From: Streptomyces sp. SLBN-31
GTDB taxonomy: Bacteria > Actinomycetota > Actinomycetes > Streptomycetales > Streptomycetaceae
NCBI RefSeq assembly: GCF_006715395.1
Contig: NZ_VFNC01000001.1
Coordinates: 3,224,001 to 3,288,000, forward strand
Length of the DNA: 64,000 nt
Reading direction: 5' to 3'
The translations under genes were made by a program, and so were the position numbers. The notes under the pieces were generated by a model that was given only the letters and a program-made list of their open reading frames with translations, was not told the DNA's origin and did no database searches. How positions within the stretch are numbered: the stretch's first letter is position 1; the number at the start of each line of letters is the position of its first letter. Of the stretch, positions 39,755 through 47,208 are shown piece by piece.

Positions 39755-40684
39755 TCACGGCCCCAGCAAGGTCACGGCACCGGTCGCCGCGACCTGTCCG
39801 GCGGCCGTCACGACGAAACGGGCTCCCATGTGATCCGGTACGACGTCCACGGCGGCCCCCCGGACGGGCAGCGGCGAGCGGAGATCCACGTACAGGCCGG
39901 CCACTGCGCGAGCCGTCATGCCCGAGGACAGCAGGACGGCCTGCCGACCCGCTTCCAGCACGGCCAGGGCGGGCAGACCGGCCGGGCGGCCCGGCAGCAG
40001 AACGGGATGGGCAGGGTCGCGCGGGACGATCACCAACCGGCCCTGCGGCCCGCGGGCCAGCAGCACGTCGGGCTCGGAGACCGCACCCACCGCCGCCGCG
40101 GCGGGGTGCAGCAGCGCGGAGCCCGGTGCGGGGACGGGCGGTCCCGTCTCCGTCGGCGCCGAGGCGAACCTGATGGCGCACGTCGCGAAGAGTTGCTCCG
40201 CGTGCAGGTATTCGGCGGTGACGCGGAAAGAGGTGAGGGTGCCTGCCCGAAGCGCGAGGTCGCTCAGCATCACCCGGACCGACACCCGCGTGGCGCTGCC
40301 GCTCTCGACGGGCTGCGTTCCCGCGTACAGCCCCAGGTTCACCGACACCGCTTCGAGCAGTGGCTCCTGGCCGGGGCGCAGGTGCCGGCTCTGCACGGCC
40401 GTGGCGAGCTGGCGGGTGGACTCGACGACGATCAGCGGGTGGTGCGACACGGCGGTGGCGCGCTCGTTGAGAGGGTGCAGCCGTGGCCATTGGCACTGTG
40501 CCTCGAAGAAGCGGTCCCCCAGCCGGCGCAACGTCATCACCAGCATGCAGGCCATCGTCTCGAGCCGCAGACCGCGCCAGGTCAGCGGCTCACCCGGGCC
40601 CTCGTGCTGCTCCTGCGGAATGCCGTGTGCCGCGGCGACGGGCTCCCCGGCCAAGGCCACCTCGTGCACTGCCCTGTCCAGCAT
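39755..40684 (-). CDS. AfsA-like double-hotdog protein
   Basis: 309 residues from ATG 40684 (AGGAGGCTTC upstream). Two AfsA repeats can be traced: HPLIVVESTRQLATAVQSRH near residue 95 and HPVLLPGRPAGLPALAVLEA then GRQAVLLSSG near residue 240, with beta-strand regions between. AfsA/ScbA condense a beta-ketoacyl chain with dihydroxyacetone phosphate to make gamma-butyrolactone signals. Here the usual DHVPGM core of the second repeat is replaced by GLPALA, so activity may be changed or lost. No ArpA-type receptor or butenolide reductase gene is adjacent. Confidence 0.75.
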   Translation of the reverse strand: MLDRAVHEVALAGEPVAAAHGIPQEQHEGPGEPLTWRGLRLETMACMLVMTLRRLGDRFFEAQCQWPRLHPLNERATAVSHHPLIVVESTRQLATAVQSRHLRPGQEPLLEAVSVNLGLYAGTQPVESGSATRVSVRVMLSDLALRAGTLTSFRVTAEYLHAEQLFATCAIRFASAPTETGPPVPAPGSALLHPAAAAVGAVSEPDVLLARGPQGRLVIVPRDPAHPVLLPGRPAGLPALAVLEAGRQAVLLSSGMTARAVAGLYVDLRSPLPVRGAAVDVVPDHMGARFVVTAAGQVAATGAVTLLGP

Positions 40685-40829
40685 GAAGCCTCCTGATGGG
40701 CGGAGAGTTCCCCTGCGAACCCGTGATACCGGGCATTCGCGACGAGCCGCGCCGCCGGATGCGCCGGCACCGAATTCCACGGCGAAGGTGGAGGGCCGAA
40801 CACCCCGGGCCGGGGGCCACGGCCGGGTG

Positions 40830-41270
40830 TCAGGGGGCGGCGATGAGCCGAGGCTCGCCCCAGTCGGCGGCCGGAGTCTGCCGCAACGCGTCGACGGCCG
40901 TGGCGCCGATGCGGTCGGCCAGGACCGACTCCATGACCGCGATGGTGGCCTGCGCCCCCTCGTGGACCCGCCGGCCCTCGGCCGTGGTGCGGATGAGGAT
41001 CCGGCGCGCGGTACCCGGATCCGGGACCTGTTCGAGCAGGTGCATGCCGATCAGGGCGTGCACCACCTGATGGGCCGTCTGCCGGGCGACGCCGATGCGG
41101 CAGGCGAGTTCCGACAGGGTCGTTCCTCGTCGTCGAGCAGCGCGAACACCGACGCCTGGGTGGGAGGTCACCGGCTGTTCCCCGGCCGCTTCCATGCCGG
41201 CGAAGAGGGCGTCCTCGAACCAGCGCCGGGATTCGGCGCGGAGCTCGTCTCCGTGCGGGGCGGTGACCAC
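40830..41270 (-). CDS. MarR family regulator with an internal compensated frameshift
   Basis: About 146 residues if started at GTG 41270 (weak ribosome site; the true start is uncertain). The normal MarR winged helix is present (TTLSELACRIGVARQTAHQV, then VHALIGMHLLEQVPDPGTAR, then LIRTTAEGRRVHEGAQATIA). Between VTS and GTTLSEL the frame reads HPGVGVRAARRR, whereas the +1 frame of the same DNA reads TQASVFALLDDE, which is what MarR homologues have here. An extra C near 41162-41164 and a missing G near 41125-41126 would explain it. The protein keeps its length but has about 13 wrong residues in helix 2 and may be inactive. Confidence 0.65.
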   Translation of the reverse strand: MVTAPHGDELRAESRRWFEDALFAGMEAAGEQPVTSHPGVGVRAARRRGTTLSELACRIGVARQTAHQVVHALIGMHLLEQVPDPGTARRILIRTTAEGRRVHEGAQATIAVMESVLADRIGATAVDALRQTPAADWGEPRLIAAP

Positions 41271-41317
41271 CTGTGGGTGGGGATCGCGGACGAGGAGGTG
41301 GGGCGAGACCCGGATGG

Positions 41318-41554
41318 GGGACCGTCGCGCCTTGTCCCGGCGGAGGTCTGACGTCGGCGTCGGCCCGTCACGACTCACCGCAGGGCACCATCGCCGGCCA
41401 CTGGCGGCTGACCGACGACGACCTCGCCCTGACGGTCGGGACACCGCCCGGAACCGAGGCCGGGATCCGCCTTCCGGGAGCCGCGCCGACACTCGCGGGA
41501 CCCGGCACCTCCACGTACGAAATTCGGGTGCGACAGGGCCGGGCTCGTCCATAG
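41318..41554 (+). pseudogene. Remnant of an alpha-L-rhamnosidase C-terminus
   Basis: In one forward frame CPGGGLTSASARHDSPQGT, IAGHWRLTDDDLALTVGTPP and GTEAGIRLPGAAPTLAG match the last 75 or so residues of family 78 rhamnosidases (PGGGLTSA, HDSPYGT, VPPGTxAxVRLP patterns) and end at a proper stop. No start codon with a ribosome site and no catalytic domain precede it; full enzymes are about 900 residues or more. It is a decayed or recombined fragment beside the damaged MarR gene. Confidence 0.6.
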
Positions 41555-41622
41555 GATCTTCGTCCGGGTGCCGCGCGGTGCCCGCCGACGGCCGGCATTC
41601 GACACCGGGGGTCCGTGACGCA

Positions 41623-42336
41623 ATGAGCAGCCGCCTCTTCGCCATCTCCTTCGACGCGCATCAGCCCGAGCGACTGGCGCACTTCTGGTACGGCCTCCTG
41701 CGGCTCGACAGAGCCGACGACCTCCACGACGGCGTCGCGCTGCTGTCCGGCAACGACGCCGGGTACCGCCTGGGCTTCCGGTCCTCGCGGGCGCGCAAAG
41801 TCGCCCAGAACCGGCTGCACTTCGACCTGACCAGCTCCTCGCCGGAGAACCAGCGGGAGACGGTGGCCAGGGCACTGGACCTCGGGGCGCGGCACGCGGA
41901 CGTCGGGCAGGGCCCGGACGCGTCCCATGTGGTGCTCGCCGACCCCGAGGGCAACGAGTTCTGCGTTCTGGAGCCGGGCAACCGCTTCCTCGCCGGCTGC
42001 GGCCTCATCGGAGCGCTCGCCTGCGACGGCTCCCAGGCCGTGGGGTACTTCTGGAGCGAGGCGCTCGGCTGGCCGCTGGTCTGGGACCAGGACGAGGAGA
42101 CGGCCGTCCAGTCGCCGAAGGGCGGTACGAAGCTCACCTGGGGCGGTCCGCCCCTGATGCCGGACCCCGGCAAGGACCTGCACCTCGAACTCGCACCGGA
42201 CGGCGATCAGCGGGCCGAGGTCGAGCGCCTGCTCTCGCTGGGCGCGAAGCGTCTCGACGCCGCTGACGATCCGGGCGGCGCGGTAGTGCTGGCCGACCCG
42301 GACGGCAACGAGTTCCGCGTGCTCGCCGACGGGTGA
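41623..42336 (+). CDS. Two-domain VOC/glyoxalase-like protein
   Basis: 237 residues from ATG 41623. Two tandem VOC domains: first SFDAHQPERLAHFWYGLLRL to ASHVVLADPEGNEFCVLEPG (about 5-115), second SQAVGYFWSEALGWPLVWDQ to GAVVLADPDGNEFRVLADG (about 128-237). Both end in the same ADPxGNEFxVL motif. It resembles actinobacterial glyoxalase-like proteins of unknown substrate. Neighbours do not reveal a pathway. Confidence 0.85.
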   Translation: MSSRLFAISFDAHQPERLAHFWYGLLRLDRADDLHDGVALLSGNDAGYRLGFRSSRARKVAQNRLHFDLTSSSPENQRETVARALDLGARHADVGQGPDASHVVLADPEGNEFCVLEPGNRFLAGCGLIGALACDGSQAVGYFWSEALGWPLVWDQDEETAVQSPKGGTKLTWGGPPLMPDPGKDLHLELAPDGDQRAEVERLLSLGAKRLDAADDPGGAVVLADPDGNEFRVLADG

Positions 42337-42358
42337 GGCCGGTCGCCCGACGCGGGTG

Positions 42359-43210
42359 TCACCTCGTCGAGCCGCCGCCCGAGCGCCGGCCGAGTGCCTG
42401 TTCGCGGACGAGGGCGCAGCTGCGCGTGATCAGTCGCGACACGTGCATCTGGGAGATGCCCAGCCGGCTGGCGATGCTGCTCTGCGTCATGTCCTCGAAG
42501 AAGCGCATGTACAGGATCGCCCGTTCCCGCTCGGGCAGTCGGCGCAGGCCTTCCTTGACGGCCTCCCGGTCGAGCACGACTTCGTAGGAGGCCTCAGTCG
42601 TGCCGAAGGTGTCGGCGAAGCTGTAGCCGTCGCCGTCGGAGGACATCTCGACGTCGAGGGACAGGGTCTTGAAGCTGTCCATGGCCTCCATGCCCGCGGA
42701 GACCTCTTCCTCGGTGAGGCCGGTGTGGACGGCGAGGTCCGCGACGGTGGGTTCGTGGGTGCCCGGGGCCTGGGTCAGCTCGCGGCGCGCCACCCGGACC
42801 TTGTTGCGCAGCTCCTGCACCCGGCGCGGCACCCGCAGGGCCCACATCCGGTCGCGGAAGTGCCGCTTGATCTCACCGGTGATGGTCGGCACGGCGTAGC
42901 TCTCGAAGGCTCCGCGTGAGGGGTCGTAGCGGTCGACGGCCTTGACCAGCCCGAGCGCGGCCACCTGACGCAGGTCCTCGATGTTCTCTCCCCGGTCACG
43001 GAAGCGGCCGGCGATCCGGCGGGCCATGGGCAGCCAGGCCTCGACGAGTTCGTCGCGCAGGGCGTTGCGTTCGGGGCCCTCCTCGAGCTCCGCGAGCCGG
43101 GTGAAGAGCGCCGCGGTGTCGGGGGCGTCGTCATGGGCGCGCTGCGCGGTAGGGGCGGCGGCGGTCGTCGTGGGCGTGCCGGAACGGCTTGTCGACATGT
43201 CGATGAGCAT
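42359..43210 (-). CDS. RNA polymerase sigma factor, SigB/F/G stress family
   Basis: 283 residues from ATG 43210 (GGGGAGCC nine bases upstream); ATG 43198 is possible. All four regions are present: region 2 (NIEDLRQVAALGLVKAVDRY, then GAFESYAVPTITGEIKRHFR and WALRVPRRVQELRNKVRVAR), region 3 (HEPTVADLAVHTGLTEEEVS) and region 4 (LRRLPERERAILYMRFFEDM, then TQSSIASRLGISQMHVSRLI). It directs stress or differentiation promoters and is normally held by an RsbW-type anti-sigma factor. None is adjacent, but such a protein is encoded at 49.2 kb. Confidence 0.94.
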   Translation of the reverse strand: MLIDMSTSRSGTPTTTAAAPTAQRAHDDAPDTAALFTRLAELEEGPERNALRDELVEAWLPMARRIAGRFRDRGENIEDLRQVAALGLVKAVDRYDPSRGAFESYAVPTITGEIKRHFRDRMWALRVPRRVQELRNKVRVARRELTQAPGTHEPTVADLAVHTGLTEEEVSAGMEAMDSFKTLSLDVEMSSDGDGYSFADTFGTTEASYEVVLDREAVKEGLRRLPERERAILYMRFFEDMTQSSIASRLGISQMHVSRLITRSCALVREQALGRRSGGGSTR

Positions 43211-43632
43211 GCGTAGTGGCTCCCCGAACGATATGGGGCGGACCTGGAGGTCGTGGACCAGGCCGCCCGACGGTATGGCAGCAGTCAGGGTTCGCCGAGG
43301 TGAGCTGCCGAGCCATGTGGTGGCTCGGAGGGCAGGTCCACCCGGCGTGCGCCTCCGGTCCGAAGCGTGTGGTTCCGGTTGCCCGCCGGTCGCGGCAGCA
43401 AACACCCCGATCGCGGAACGTGCGTCGATTCGTCCCGGCGGTCCCCCCGGGAGGCAGTGGCCCTCGCGTCATGGACGCCCTGGCAGGTGTGGATCCAGCG
43501 GCGCGGGGCACCAGAAGATCGCTCAAGGCCGCTGAGCGCGGTGCACGGGGTGAACCTCCTGCCTCATGCGGCCTGACCAGCGGCCGCGTCGGCCGCGTTG
43601 AGAGTCGTGTCCTGTGGGGAGAGGGAATCGTC
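43211..43632. other. Gap of 422 bases between the sigma factor and DUF5133 genes
   Basis: No gene is supported; open frames here are antisense-type shadows rich in Arg/Pro. The left part should carry the sigma-factor promoter. The right part precedes the DUF5133 gene. No tRNA-like or repeat structure was seen. Confidence 0.5.
43379..43403 (-). promoter_or_regulatory. SigB-type promoter candidate for the sigma factor gene
   Basis: On the minus strand GTTT, 15 bases and GGGCAA resemble the streptomycete SigB pattern (GNNT, 14-16 bases, GGGTAY), about 170 bases upstream of the sigma gene. The -10 differs at one position; autoregulation would be typical of this family. Confidence 0.35.
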
Positions 43633-43881
43633 ATGCTGCTTCCGGCCGAGAAGGATCTGCGCGCCGTGCTGGCCCGTTTCGAAAACGCGCGCATCGCGCA
43701 CGATGTGCATCCGTCCGGACGGACGAGCCGTGCGCTGGAGGACGCCACGTACACGCTGTGCGTCATGACCGCCTCCCGTACCGCCGAGCAGGCCGTCTCC
43801 GCGGCCCGAGCCCTCCTCGACCGCTACGCCGCCGCGGGTCGGCAGACGCCGGACCAGCAGGACAAGACGCTGGCGGCGTAG
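43633..43881 (+). CDS. DUF5133 family small protein
   Basis: 82 residues from ATG 43633 (GGGGAGAGGG upstream). It reads LLPAEKDLRAVLARFENARI, then SRALEDATYTLCVMTASRTA and EQAVSAARALLDRYAAAG, all helical, matching the small streptomycete DUF5133 family. The role is unknown; family members are often found near stress-response or regulatory genes. Not obviously in an operon with the ligase gene, which starts 192 bases later. Confidence 0.78.
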   Translation: MLLPAEKDLRAVLARFENARIAHDVHPSGRTSRALEDATYTLCVMTASRTAEQAVSAARALLDRYAAAGRQTPDQQDKTLAA

Positions 43882-44019
43882 GGCGCTCTGCCGCTGAGCG
43901 TCGTCGGCGTGCCGCGTTACGCTCATATGAGAGGTAGCCAGTTCAGACGGGCGAGGAGTTGTGCCTATTTGTCCGGGCTCTGGGCACTTGGAGGACCTGA
44001 AGGCCACCGTGCCCTCGGC

Positions 44020-44037
44020 CCGGGACGCACGTCCCGG
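44020..44037. promoter_or_regulatory. Perfect inverted repeat upstream of the YbdK-type ligase gene
   Basis: CCGGGACG-CA-CGTCCCGG, 8-bp arms, lies 36 bases before the GTG start. Its GGGAC and GTCCC half-sites are those of DevR/DosR boxes, although the centre differs. It could equally be a leader hairpin. Confidence 0.4.
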
Positions 44038-44073
44038 ACACGCCGACGTTCGAGCAACACCTCAAGGAGTGCC

Positions 44074-45264
44074 GTGAACATTCGCATGGGAGTCGAGGAG
44101 GAGTTCCACATCCTGGAGGTGGAGAGCGGACTTCTCGTGCCGCGCGCCGACCAGGTACTGCGACGGCTTCCCCGGCGGACCTTCACCGCGGAGATGCACC
44201 AGTCCACCGTGGAGTCGAACAGCGGGGTGCACGACTCCCTGGACGACCTGTACGCCGATCTGGCAGGGACGAGGCGGCGCCTCGACGCGGCCGCCGCCGA
44301 ACTGGGGCTGGCGGTGGTGGCCGCCGGCACCGCCCCTCTCGCACCGGCCGCCTCAGGCCACCCCACCGCCGACCCCCGTTACCGCCACATGGTCGAGGAA
44401 TACCGGCAGGTCGCCGACGAGCAGCTCATCTGCGGCGCCCAGGTCCACGTGGACGTGCCCGACCGGGACACGGCCGTGGGGATCATGTGCCTGATCTCGC
44501 CCTGGCTGCCCGTCCTGCTGGCGCTGTCGGCCAGCTCGCCGTTCTGGCAGGGCTCCGACACCGGCTACGCGAGCTGGCGCACGCTGCTGTGGCAGCGGTG
44601 GCCGACCGCCGGCCCGGTGGGCTGCTTCTCCAGCGCGGCAGACTACGACGCCGCCGTCGACGGACTCGTCCGCAGCGGAGTCATCAGCGACGCGGGGATG
44701 ATCTACTACGACGTCCGGCCCTCCGCTCATTTGCAGACGCTGGAGCTGCGTATCTGCGACGCATGCCCCCGTGTGGAGACCGTCGTGCTCGTCGCCGGCC
44801 TCTACCGGGCCCTGGTGGCCGACGCCCTCGAGCGCCGGGCGACCGGCGCGGCCGCCTGCGACGGCCGGCACGAGTGGGTGCGCGGTGCGACCTGGCGGGC
44901 CGCGAGGTCGGGCCTGGGAGGCACGCTGGTGGATCCCGAGACCCGGGGCGAGGCGCCCGCCGGGGAGGTCGTACGCAAACTGCTCGCCCGCCTGCGTCCC
45001 GCGCTCGAGGCCCGGGGGGACTGGCAGACCGTCAGCGCGCTGGCCGAGTCGGCACTCGCGGAAGGCGACGCCGCGCGGCGCATACGCCGGACCGCCCAGG
45101 ACGAGGGCCTGCTGGCCTGCACCGACATGCTGATCGCCGACACGCGCGGCGAGCGCCGGGACCGCAGAAGGACACCGCCCGGCCGCAAGAGCATCCCGTT
45201 CGCCGTCCCGGACCCGGCAGGCTCCGCTTCCGCTTCCGGGGCGCCGGAGGCCGTCGGCCGCTGA
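44074..45264 (+). CDS. Carboxylate-amine ligase, YbdK/GCS2 family
   Basis: 396 residues from GTG 44074 (CAAGGAGTGCC upstream). The glutamate-cysteine ligase type 2 fold is shown by RMGVEEEFHILEVESGLLVP, FTAEMHQSTVESNSGVHDSL, ICGAQVHVDVPDRDTAVGI and DVRPSAHLQTLELRICDACP. Such enzymes join an amine to the carboxylate of glutamate using ATP. The next genes encode an AsnO-type amidotransferase and an S9 peptidase, so a short glutamine-type dipeptide amide, perhaps an osmoprotectant, is a likely product. A usual N-acetyltransferase/ATP-grasp partner is not present here. Confidence 0.85.
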   Translation: MNIRMGVEEEFHILEVESGLLVPRADQVLRRLPRRTFTAEMHQSTVESNSGVHDSLDDLYADLAGTRRRLDAAAAELGLAVVAAGTAPLAPAASGHPTADPRYRHMVEEYRQVADEQLICGAQVHVDVPDRDTAVGIMCLISPWLPVLLALSASSPFWQGSDTGYASWRTLLWQRWPTAGPVGCFSSAADYDAAVDGLVRSGVISDAGMIYYDVRPSAHLQTLELRICDACPRVETVVLVAGLYRALVADALERRATGAAACDGRHEWVRGATWRAARSGLGGTLVDPETRGEAPAGEVVRKLLARLRPALEARGDWQTVSALAESALAEGDAARRIRRTAQDEGLLACTDMLIADTRGERRDRRRTPPGRKSIPFAVPDPAGSASASGAPEAVGR

Positions 45265-45319
45265 CCCGCGGCCCGGCTCACGGGTCCGCCTTTTCCTGAC
45301 ACCCCACGGAGGTTTCGTC

Positions 45320-45436
45320 ATGCCCAGCCATACCGCCCGGGCCGCGACCGGCAGGCGCGGTCGCGGCCCGGCCCGCTCTTCGCGACCCGCGGCCGTCACC
45401 TCGCGGACGGGAGGTGACGCGCTGTGTGCGGTCTGA
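45320..45436 (+). CDS. Possible 38-residue leader peptide before asnO
   Basis: ATG 45320 has CGGAGG seven bases upstream, one of the best ribosome sites in the window. It encodes a basic peptide (MPSHTARAATGRRGRGPARS, then ending DALCAV) whose stop lies 13 bases inside the amidotransferase gene in another frame. It may couple translation or act as a leader. No family is recognised. Confidence 0.4.
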   Translation: MPSHTARAATGRRGRGPARSSRPAAVTSRTGGDALCAV

Positions 45437-47208
45437 GCGGGGAGATCCGCTTCGACGGGCGGCGACCCGACCTCGCCGCCGTGGAGCGCATGAGCGACCG
45501 GCTGGCGGCCCGCGGTCCCGACGGGCACGGAACCTGGACGCGGGGCGCCGTGGCGCTCGGCCATCGGCGACTGAAGATCATCGACTTGTCGGACCTCGGG
45601 GCCCAGCCGATGACCGACGCCGAGGGGGAGATCACCGGCGTCTTCAACGGCTGCGTCTACAACTACCAGGCGCTGCGTGAGGAACTCCGTGGACTGGGCC
45701 ACCACTTCGTGTCGACGTCCGACACCGAGGTGGTGCTGAAGGCTTACCGGGAGTGGGGCACCGCCTGCGTCGAGCACTTCCACGGCATGTTCGCCTTCGC
45801 CCTGGTCGAGCACCGCACCGGACGGCTCGTACTGGCCCGCGACCGGCTGGGCATCAAGCCGCTGTATCTCGCTCCGGCACCGGACAGGCTGCGGTTCGCC
45901 TCCTCGCTGCCCGCCCTCCTCGCCGCCGGCGACACCGACACCTCCCTCGATCCGGTGGCCGTCCACCAGTACCTGAGCTGGCACGCCACCGTCGCGGCGC
46001 CCCGCACCGTCCTCAACGGCGTGCGCAAGCTGCCCCCGGCCACCGTACGGATCGTCGAGCCGGACGGCAGCCATCGGGACCACCGCTACTGGCAGCCCTC
46101 GTACACCCGCCGGCCCGAGTACGCGGGCATGAGCGCCGACGAATGGCGTGACGCGGTGCTGGAGGCGCTGCGTACGGCCGTGCGCCGCCGGATGGTGTCC
46201 GACGTTCCCGTCGGCGTGCTGCTCTCCGGCGGACTGGACTCCAGCCTGATCGTCGCGTTGCTGGCCGAGGAGGGCCAGCGCGACCTGATGACGTTCAGCG
46301 TCGGCTTCGAGGCCGAGGGCGGGGAGGAGGGCGACGAGTTCCGGTACTCGGACCTGGTCGCCCGCGAGTTCGCGACGGACCACCGCCGTACGACCGTTCC
46401 CTCCGCCCGGGTGTCGGCGGCGCTGGACGACACGGTCGCCGCGATGAGCGAACCGATGATCAGCCACGACGTGGTCGCCTTCCACCTGCTGTCCGAGCAG
46501 GTCTCCCGGGAGGTGAAGGTCGTGCAGAGCGGGCAGGGCGCCGACGAGGTGTTCGCCGGATACCACTGGTACCCGCAGCTCGCCGCGGTCGCGCGCGAGG
46601 ACGAGCCGGAACGGTACGCCGAGACCTACTTCGACCGCCCGCACGACGACCTCGCGCGGATCCTGCAGCCGCACATGCTGCCGTCGCAGGACGTCTCGGG
46701 CCGTTTCGTGACGGAGCACATGGCGCATCCGGGGGCGGAGACCGCCCTGGACGCGGCACTGCGGCTCGACACGCACGTCATGCTCGTCGACGACCCCGTC
46801 AAGCGCGTCGACAACATGACCATGGCGTGGGGGCTGGAGGCCCGGGTGCCCTTCCTCGACCACGAACTGGTGGAACTGGCCGCGGCCTGCCCGCCGGAAC
46901 TCAAGCTCGCCGACGGCGGCAAGGGCGTCCTCAAGGAGGTCGGACGCAAGCTGCTGCCCCGGGAGGTCGTGGACCGACCCAAGGGATACTTCCCCGTGCC
47001 GGCCATCCGCCACATGGCGGGACCGGTCCTGGAGCGGGTGCGGGACGCGCTCGAAGCGCCCGAGGCGAAGGCGCGCGGGCTGTTCCAGGAGTCGTACGTC
47101 AGCGAACTCCTCGCCGCGCCCGAAGAGCACCGGACCAAACGCGGGGCCAACGCCCTGTGGCAGGTAGCTTTGCTCGAGATATGGCTGCAGACGCACGGCA
47201 TCAAGTGA
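45424..47208 (+). CDS. asnO: AsnO-type glutamine-dependent amidotransferase
   Basis: 594 residues from GTG 45424 (GGGAGGTGACGC upstream). The N-terminal Ntn glutaminase starts with Met-Cys2 (MCGLSGEIRFDGRRPDLAAV) and has RGPDGHGTWTRG and VFNGCVYNYQALREEL. The C-terminal synthetase has the PP-loop VGVLLSGGLDSSLIVALLAE and EARVPFLDHELVELAAACP. The whole resembles the N-acetylglutaminylglutamine amidotransferase (trio amidotransferase) of the NAGGN osmolyte pathway more than housekeeping AsnB, in length and in the motif SGQGADEVFAGYHWYPQL. It would amidate a dipeptide made by the upstream ligase. Confidence 0.85.
   Translation: MCGLSGEIRFDGRRPDLAAVERMSDRLAARGPDGHGTWTRGAVALGHRRLKIIDLSDLGAQPMTDAEGEITGVFNGCVYNYQALREELRGLGHHFVSTSDTEVVLKAYREWGTACVEHFHGMFAFALVEHRTGRLVLARDRLGIKPLYLAPAPDRLRFASSLPALLAAGDTDTSLDPVAVHQYLSWHATVAAPRTVLNGVRKLPPATVRIVEPDGSHRDHRYWQPSYTRRPEYAGMSADEWRDAVLEALRTAVRRRMVSDVPVGVLLSGGLDSSLIVALLAEEGQRDLMTFSVGFEAEGGEEGDEFRYSDLVAREFATDHRRTTVPSARVSAALDDTVAAMSEPMISHDVVAFHLLSEQVSREVKVVQSGQGADEVFAGYHWYPQLAAVAREDEPERYAETYFDRPHDDLARILQPHMLPSQDVSGRFVTEHMAHPGAETALDAALRLDTHVMLVDDPVKRVDNMTMAWGLEARVPFLDHELVELAAACPPELKLADGGKGVLKEVGRKLLPREVVDRPKGYFPVPAIRHMAGPVLERVRDALEAPEAKARGLFQESYVSELLAAPEEHRTKRGANALWQVALLEIWLQTHGIK

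Noticed and set aside
41271-41645. N-terminal extension of the MarR gene up to 41645
   Set aside because: The longer frame runs antisense through the rhamnosidase remnant and has no MarR-like sequence or ribosome site.
44353-47196. 947-codon open frame on the minus strand
   Set aside because: Antisense to the ligase and amidotransferase genes, with a His/Gly/Val-rich translation and no recognisable domain.
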